DNA from: Phytoseiulus persimilis
Taxonomy: Eukaryota; Arthropoda; Arachnida; Mesostigmata; Phytoseiidae
Direction: 5' to 3'
Length of the DNA stretch: 64,000 nucleotides
Assembly (NCBI GenBank): GCA_037576195.1
Contig: CM075102.1
Span: 28,888,745-28,952,744 of the forward strand
Shown here: positions 58,932 to 64,000 of the stretch, one piece after another
Numbering within the stretch: position 1 is the stretch's first letter
Layout: the number at the start of each line of letters is the position of its first letter
Notes under the pieces: generated by a model
What the model saw: the letters and a program-made list of their open reading frames with translations, nothing else
Told to the model about the DNA's origin: nothing
Database searches by the model: none
Made by a program: the position numbers and the translations under genes

Positions 58932-61900
58932 GTCAGTCACGTAACGTCAGAAGGAGCCTGGTGCGGAGCACTCCGCCGAAAGTTGCGCTCGCAGCCAGGC
59001 CGTACCGTCGTTGCCCGAAAAGCTCGCCGGCGGCGGCGACATTCCTCGTGTCGCGTAACGATCCCAATTGTGAAGCCCACGTGTCAGAAGAAATGTTCGC
59101 TTCGATCGATCCTTGCTCGTTTCGCCGCTCGCTGAATATCTGTCCGGGCAGGCATGCACTCGAACCGAAAGGAAGTGGGAGAGGGGAACCTCCGGAATCG
59201 GGTTCATGGATGCAGTTGGCCGCTGCTGTTGGGGACGCGGAGAAAAGTTTCCTCGAAGGACGTGGTTTCCGCCGTTTTCGATCACACAATCCAACTCGGC
59301 GTCATGGCCAACAACGGACGAGATTGAGTGAATGACGTAACGCATCCAGGCAAGTCGGTAGTGCGTCCGTCAGTCCGCCGAGACGATAGTAGGGCCGCTG
59401 TGGATTAGCCGCCGATAGACATCTCTGTTGGTGTTCAATCGAAACAAAGGTCCACTCCGTACTTTCGCCAGGAATCTGTTAATTGGAGCACTGCTCATTG
59501 ACAGCGTGATGGACAGAGGCTCTGATCGCAAGACGCTCGAGCCTGACGTCACCGACGTATACGCCGCAGCAGCGGGGGGATCTGCCAGGAGAGGAAAACG
59601 CTTCGACCGCCGAGCATTAGCGCCACCCCGTGCTCGCATCATCGAACGGATGATCAGCTTAAACAATAGCAAATGGATTCGGAGCGTGTTTGACATTGAC
59701 AAGGATGTGTCTGTCCGATTCGAGCCACCGGATCCGCTTGCGACTGCGTCACCGGCAATCCCCGAGATGAATAAACGGAACGAGCAGAAAGTGCGCTTGC
59801 TCCGAACGGTTGAACACGTGAAGGAAGTGATGGACGGAGACGCGGACGGACGGAAGACAAACTCGCGCGCAGACAAGATAAAGACGACGCAAATAATGAA
59901 GCGACCCGTGATTTTGACCTGTCATGTCATATTCCACTGTCGGCGAGACCGGTCGCCGCGAGGACCGGCGGAGCAACAGACACGCGCGGACAACTTTCCT
60001 GATCGCCCCTCGGAGCGGCATCTGTACTCCGGACGGAGAACGGGCCCACTGACGGGAGCGGTCGATTGTCGCAATGAGACGCGAGAGTTGAATAACGTTC
60101 GATGATGACAACAGGGATTGGCGTCATCGTCATGATTGTGTTCATTACGAATTGGCGCGCGAAGCGACGTTGGGGCTTCGTGAAACAGCTATCGCCGTCA
60201 CCGCAACGCCTCCGCTTCCATTAGCCAGTTAGCTATGCGGCTGGTTGGCTGACGAGGACGCGGAGCAAGCATTTCATGCTCACGGTTAGACGATATGCGG
60301 TGACGGCGTTGAAGGGGAGCGCGGTCACCTCGAGCTGCCACTTATGCTTGCATAACAATCACCGAAGGTATGCTTCCCTCCGCCCGGCTGGCTGCCTGCC
60401 TGGCTCCCGTCCCACGAGGTAATTGACTCGAGGGGGGGGAGGGGGGGTCGTTGCAGCTGGCTGCTAGAGGGCTGGCCCAAGTCGGCCTGGCCGGCGGAAG
60501 CAGGCAAGTGGGCGAGCTGGTCATTTCACGACATCCTGCGACCCTCGAAACCGAGTCGGTGCCGCGTTGGTCCATCCACGCGTCGTTCATTAATAACGCG
60601 ACGACGAAGGAGGAGAAGAGAGCCCGATTTGGATTCAGGGTGCGAGACTCCTTGCGAGAGGGTGCGCAGCCAATAGAGTACGGCGCTCCGGAAAGTTTTC
60701 ATTATTTTCCAGTCGGGAACCGAGCAGGAAGCGTCCTTGGATGGCTGGAAGGGAGGACGGGCGGACGAACGGAAGGACAATGAACTTCGACGAGACTGAA
60801 TCGTCGAAAACGCCGAAAAAGTGACCTTGAGAACGACGGAACAAAAATAAACGGAGAGCGGGAACCCCGGCTGACTCGGTGGTGGTCGGGAAACGGCGGG
60901 GCGCCCTTTGTGCGAACCCATTTAACGCTTCCGGAAGCCCAGCAGACTAAATGGTCCGTCCAGTTTCAGGTGACGCAAATGAAAACACTGATTGCTGTGG
61001 ACAACGGGGCAACGAGACCGCGGTTCGTTGGGCTGTGAGCTTGACGCATAACGCGTCATGGTAACCAAATGCTGACACAGCAACAGTTGCGCGCGGTGGC
61101 AACGGGTCCGAACGCTACCAACGGCGGAATCGATGAGCAGGTCTCGACGGCAAGCTTGCCGACGGTCTTTTCTAATGGCGTCCTAATAGAAACAACAATC
61201 GCTTCGTATTGATCCGATCCAAGGTCGGCTCTTCTATCGTCAGGCTCTGAGCGTCAGCTATCAGCCCGTCTATCAGTCAACGGTTGATGATCGAGGCCCG
61301 ATCCGCCGTCGAGAGAGAGATCGCGCGAGACTCGGGGCGGTCACGTGCTCCCCGCGACCGTAACAATGCGAGCATTTGGTTAGCGAGAGTGTTTCGCATG
61401 ATTCCTCGTTCAATATTCCGAGCGGCGCAGAAATCATCTCGCTAATGAGGACCGTGATCGACTTCATGGAGACGGAAACGAAGGTCATGGCCGCATCGCA
61501 AACCGGATCGAAACGGGAATCTATCTGACGGCGCCTTCCGGCCGCTTCGGTCAGAAATATTGTGCTCGCTCTCGGATTGCATTGTCGTCGATGTTGTACT
61601 TTGATCTAGAGCAACGGTAGAATGAGCGATCGCACGCGTGCGCGGCATCGAGCGTCCGCGTCTCGTCGTGAGCCGGCGGTCCTAACCAGCCGTCCGACAC
61701 GTAATTACGCGTGGATGGAGCCTGCCCCGTCCTACCAGCGGGTCTCCAGTCGACACCAACCGCGGTCGGCTCCAGGCCCGGGGAGACAAAGAGCTCTCGA
61801 AAGGTGTTCCTCGAGTCGAAAATCCGCAATTTATGATACCGCTGACATTGTTGTCACTGGGACGAACGAAGGTGACCGGGAAAACTCCGACCGACGGCAG

Positions 61901-64000
61901 CAGCGGACTACGAACGACACAGGACAGTTTTTTCCTGCCGGCTACCGACTGGGGTTCCGCTATTTGATCAGCGACACTTTTCGAGGCCTGCTCCGAGCTC
62001 TTTCCGAGAACACTTTCGATATCGGTCCTCTCCTCTCGTTTTCCAGACGCCTGCCGGCCGCCCGATCCGAAACATCGTCCGCGGCGGCAGCGTCCGAGAC
62101 TCGCCGCGACATTTGTCTCACGACTCGAGCCGAACGCGGGAGTCGTGACTTCAACTCGCTCCGGCTCGTCATGAACCTTATCTCGCATCGACAGCTCATT
62201 TCGCCGCATCCAGCAAAACCGTATAACCTGTTTCCGCTCGTGCGTGTGTTCTCGACGAGCCAGGCAATCTGTTTCCGAGAGTCCGGCGAGGGATCCCACC
62301 CAGCTCCTGGGGTCGGCTTCCAGCTTTGCGCGATCGGATTTCACGGGGAGCCGCTGATGCGCTCCGTTGATTGATTCGGCGCGGACTGAATCCGTTCGCT
62401 TGTGGAGACGGCGCGAAGCAGCGGGATCCGCGACGCGCCACGTGACTTGGATGAAGGTGTGGCCGCGAAGTGGGGGACGACGCGATGAGGGAAGAGTTAC
62501 GAACAGACGATGAATTGCTGTGCATCGTCTCCGATGCGCAGAACTTCTGCTTTCTCAACACAAAGGCGCAGTTATCGGCGGCGACGGCGCAAGACCGAAG
62601 TGAGGGCTCAATATGAGGTGACAACTGGTCGACATCGCACTGTTGGCCGGCTGGTCATATTGACGGAGAACACTCCGCTCTCGGGGACTGAGAACAGTCC
62701 TCCGTCTCGCTGCAAGGGGGGGAGGGGGCAGCTCGGTCCCGCCGGGAGAAAATGAAGCGAACGATCCGTTGTTTCGCAACTGGTGTCGCCCCGGGATGAG
62801 CGAATAAATACTCAAATAATCCTTCGCCGTTCCGCACGGAGCGTTACGCAACGGCTTCGCACGACTCGGCGACCAGACGAACGTATGTAATTGCGGAGCG
62901 ATTTATCGGACCTCGATGTTTGTGAAATTTTGACGAATAGATCGATCAACGGCCCGCCGCCGACCCGGCTCCGGGAGGATGCGCGGACCTCCCGACGGGT
63001 TCCCCAGTTTCGATCGATCGAGCGAGCGAGCGAACAACATCGAGACCGCGCATCAGAAGTGCTCTCAGAAGCGGGGTAACGACAGGAATCTGTTAATGAG
63101 CTTTCCCGTCCGCCGCCAGGAAGGAGAGTCATAAGAACGCTGATAGGTAGCTGTATATAGGGCATCTGTGGTCGCATCATAGAAGATACAACGTCTTGAG
63201 AAATGGATAAGTGGATGAATCGCTGTCACAACTGAGAACCGCTCGGCTCACTCAAGAGCCGGAAGACATCGTGAACGATAAATGTTATTTCACTGGCCTG
63301 TATTAAGACCGACTCGAGCAGCCATCGACCAGGTACGAGTTCGCGTGTACTTGTGTGCGTTCGAGTCCGTTTGTTGGTAAAAACCCGAGCTCCTTCCATT
63401 CCATCTGTGATTTATGTGGCAGGCGCTCTTATGACGGGACGGGCGCTCGTCGGAGGAAACGCGGCCAGAACACACCGAATGTCACGAGCCTCAGCCATTT
63501 CGCTCCGCTCGGCCGACGCCTCCGAAGGCCGCGAAGCGTTCCAGCCCGAAGGAAAACCTCTGCCCGAACACAGGATTTCCGGGGACCGAACTCAAGCGGC
63601 CGATCACCCGTCGAACGTCTGGCGCATCCTCCGAAACAGAGGTTCTTTCCGAGCTGATCGTGGCGTACGTAGATCGGCTGCCCGGTCGTTGTCCATTGTC
63701 GCTATGTGATCCAATTACGGTGGACAGAGATTCATCGTTTTATGAGGCTTTGTATTCGGTGACATTCACTCGATCGCCGCTGTTGCTGTCATTAAGCGCC
63801 ATCATCACTGGCACAGCCGTCGTCGTCGTTATATCCACCACTGCGTTGATCGCTCAGAGGGACGTTGCCGTAAGCCATCGCGAATCGCGCCCACAAACGT
63901 CTGCGACCAAATCCGGCGCGACGATCCTTATGGCTACATGACAAGCAAGGCCTGCTGCCTAAGAATAGATCACGCATCCCGAGTTGACAGATGGACTCTT

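Larger units (their letters stand above)
56672..64000. other. GC-rich 7.3-kb region: cyclase upstream intron or flank, no recognised exon
   Basis: I searched the minus strand here for the missing cyclase exon (FADI-type metal site) and did not find it. A plus-strand exon-like interval, 57582-57699, has a good acceptor (CGCCTCTGGCAG) and donor (GTAAGA), with a second strong donor GTAAGT at 57791. It overlaps a signal-peptide-like frame in another phase. A TATA-like CTATAAATAG lies at 57823-57832. Long frames, plus 59509-60105 and 61622-62374 and minus 59370-59876 and 61682-62344, overlap on both strands, as expected for stop-poor GC-rich DNA. G-runs occur at 60432-60447 and about 62716-62727. 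Confidence 0.45.

Noticed and set aside
1-64000. tRNA, rRNA, CRISPR arrays, bacterial operons, integrated viruses
   Set aside because: No tRNA B-box (GGTTCGAATCC type) in a cloverleaf context, no rRNA-like segments, no regularly spaced repeats and no viral replication genes were seen on either strand.

Overview
The window is animal nuclear DNA. Nine protein-coding genes can be recognised: six are split by GT-AG introns, mostly 80-800 bp, and three show no coding intron. Most have a poly(A) signal a short way after the stop. Base composition is near 50% GC, genes are closely spaced, and no obvious intact transposon was seen. The gene set and the mix of intronless and intron-rich genes fit a compact arthropod genome. 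A mesostigmatid or phytoseiid mite is my best guess, but that is inference; no marker in the window settles it.

Layout. Positions 1-4.67 kb hold nothing I recognise. At 4.84-8.80 kb (minus) lies a ten-exon SLC5-family sodium-coupled transporter. At 12.46-14.11 kb (plus) is a five-exon HPRT with a long N-terminal extension, followed by a weak hypothetical gene at 14.6-15.4 kb. PIG-U (plus, two exons, 15.49-17.34 kb) converges on TXNDC11 (minus, one coding exon, 18.26-20.28 kb). From 20.4 to 28.5 kb there is a long GC-rich stretch without a convincing gene, full of degenerate tetranucleotide tracts and small inverted and tandem repeats.

Four genes then follow in tandem on the plus strand: intronless Ric-8 (28.56-30.13 kb), intronless aftiphilin-like (31.23-32.39 kb), a granulin (32.59-33.44 kb, starting only about 125 bp after the aftiphilin poly(A) signal) and a small C2H2 zinc-finger protein (about 34.3-34.9 kb). 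From 34.9 to 43.8 kb only weak candidates are seen. The 3' two-thirds of an adenylyl cyclase of the ADCY3 class occupies 43.84-56.67 kb on the minus strand in 13 exons, with a 5.9 kb intron inside the first catalytic domain. Its first exons, including the membrane domain and the first metal-binding aspartate, were not found and probably lie beyond 64 kb. The last 7 kb is GC-rich with poly-G/C tracts and overlapping open frames on both strands.

The genes do not form one pathway. Ric-8 (chaperone and exchange factor for G-alpha subunits) and ADCY3 (a G-alpha effector) act in the same signalling route but lie 14 kb apart, and their proximity is probably chance. PIG-U and TXNDC11 both act at the endoplasmic reticulum. 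I found no convincing novel system. The points most worth checking are the granulin/aftiphilin junction, the split cyclase domain, the HPRT extension and 3'UTR hairpin, the tetranucleotide tracts, and some orphan open frames.
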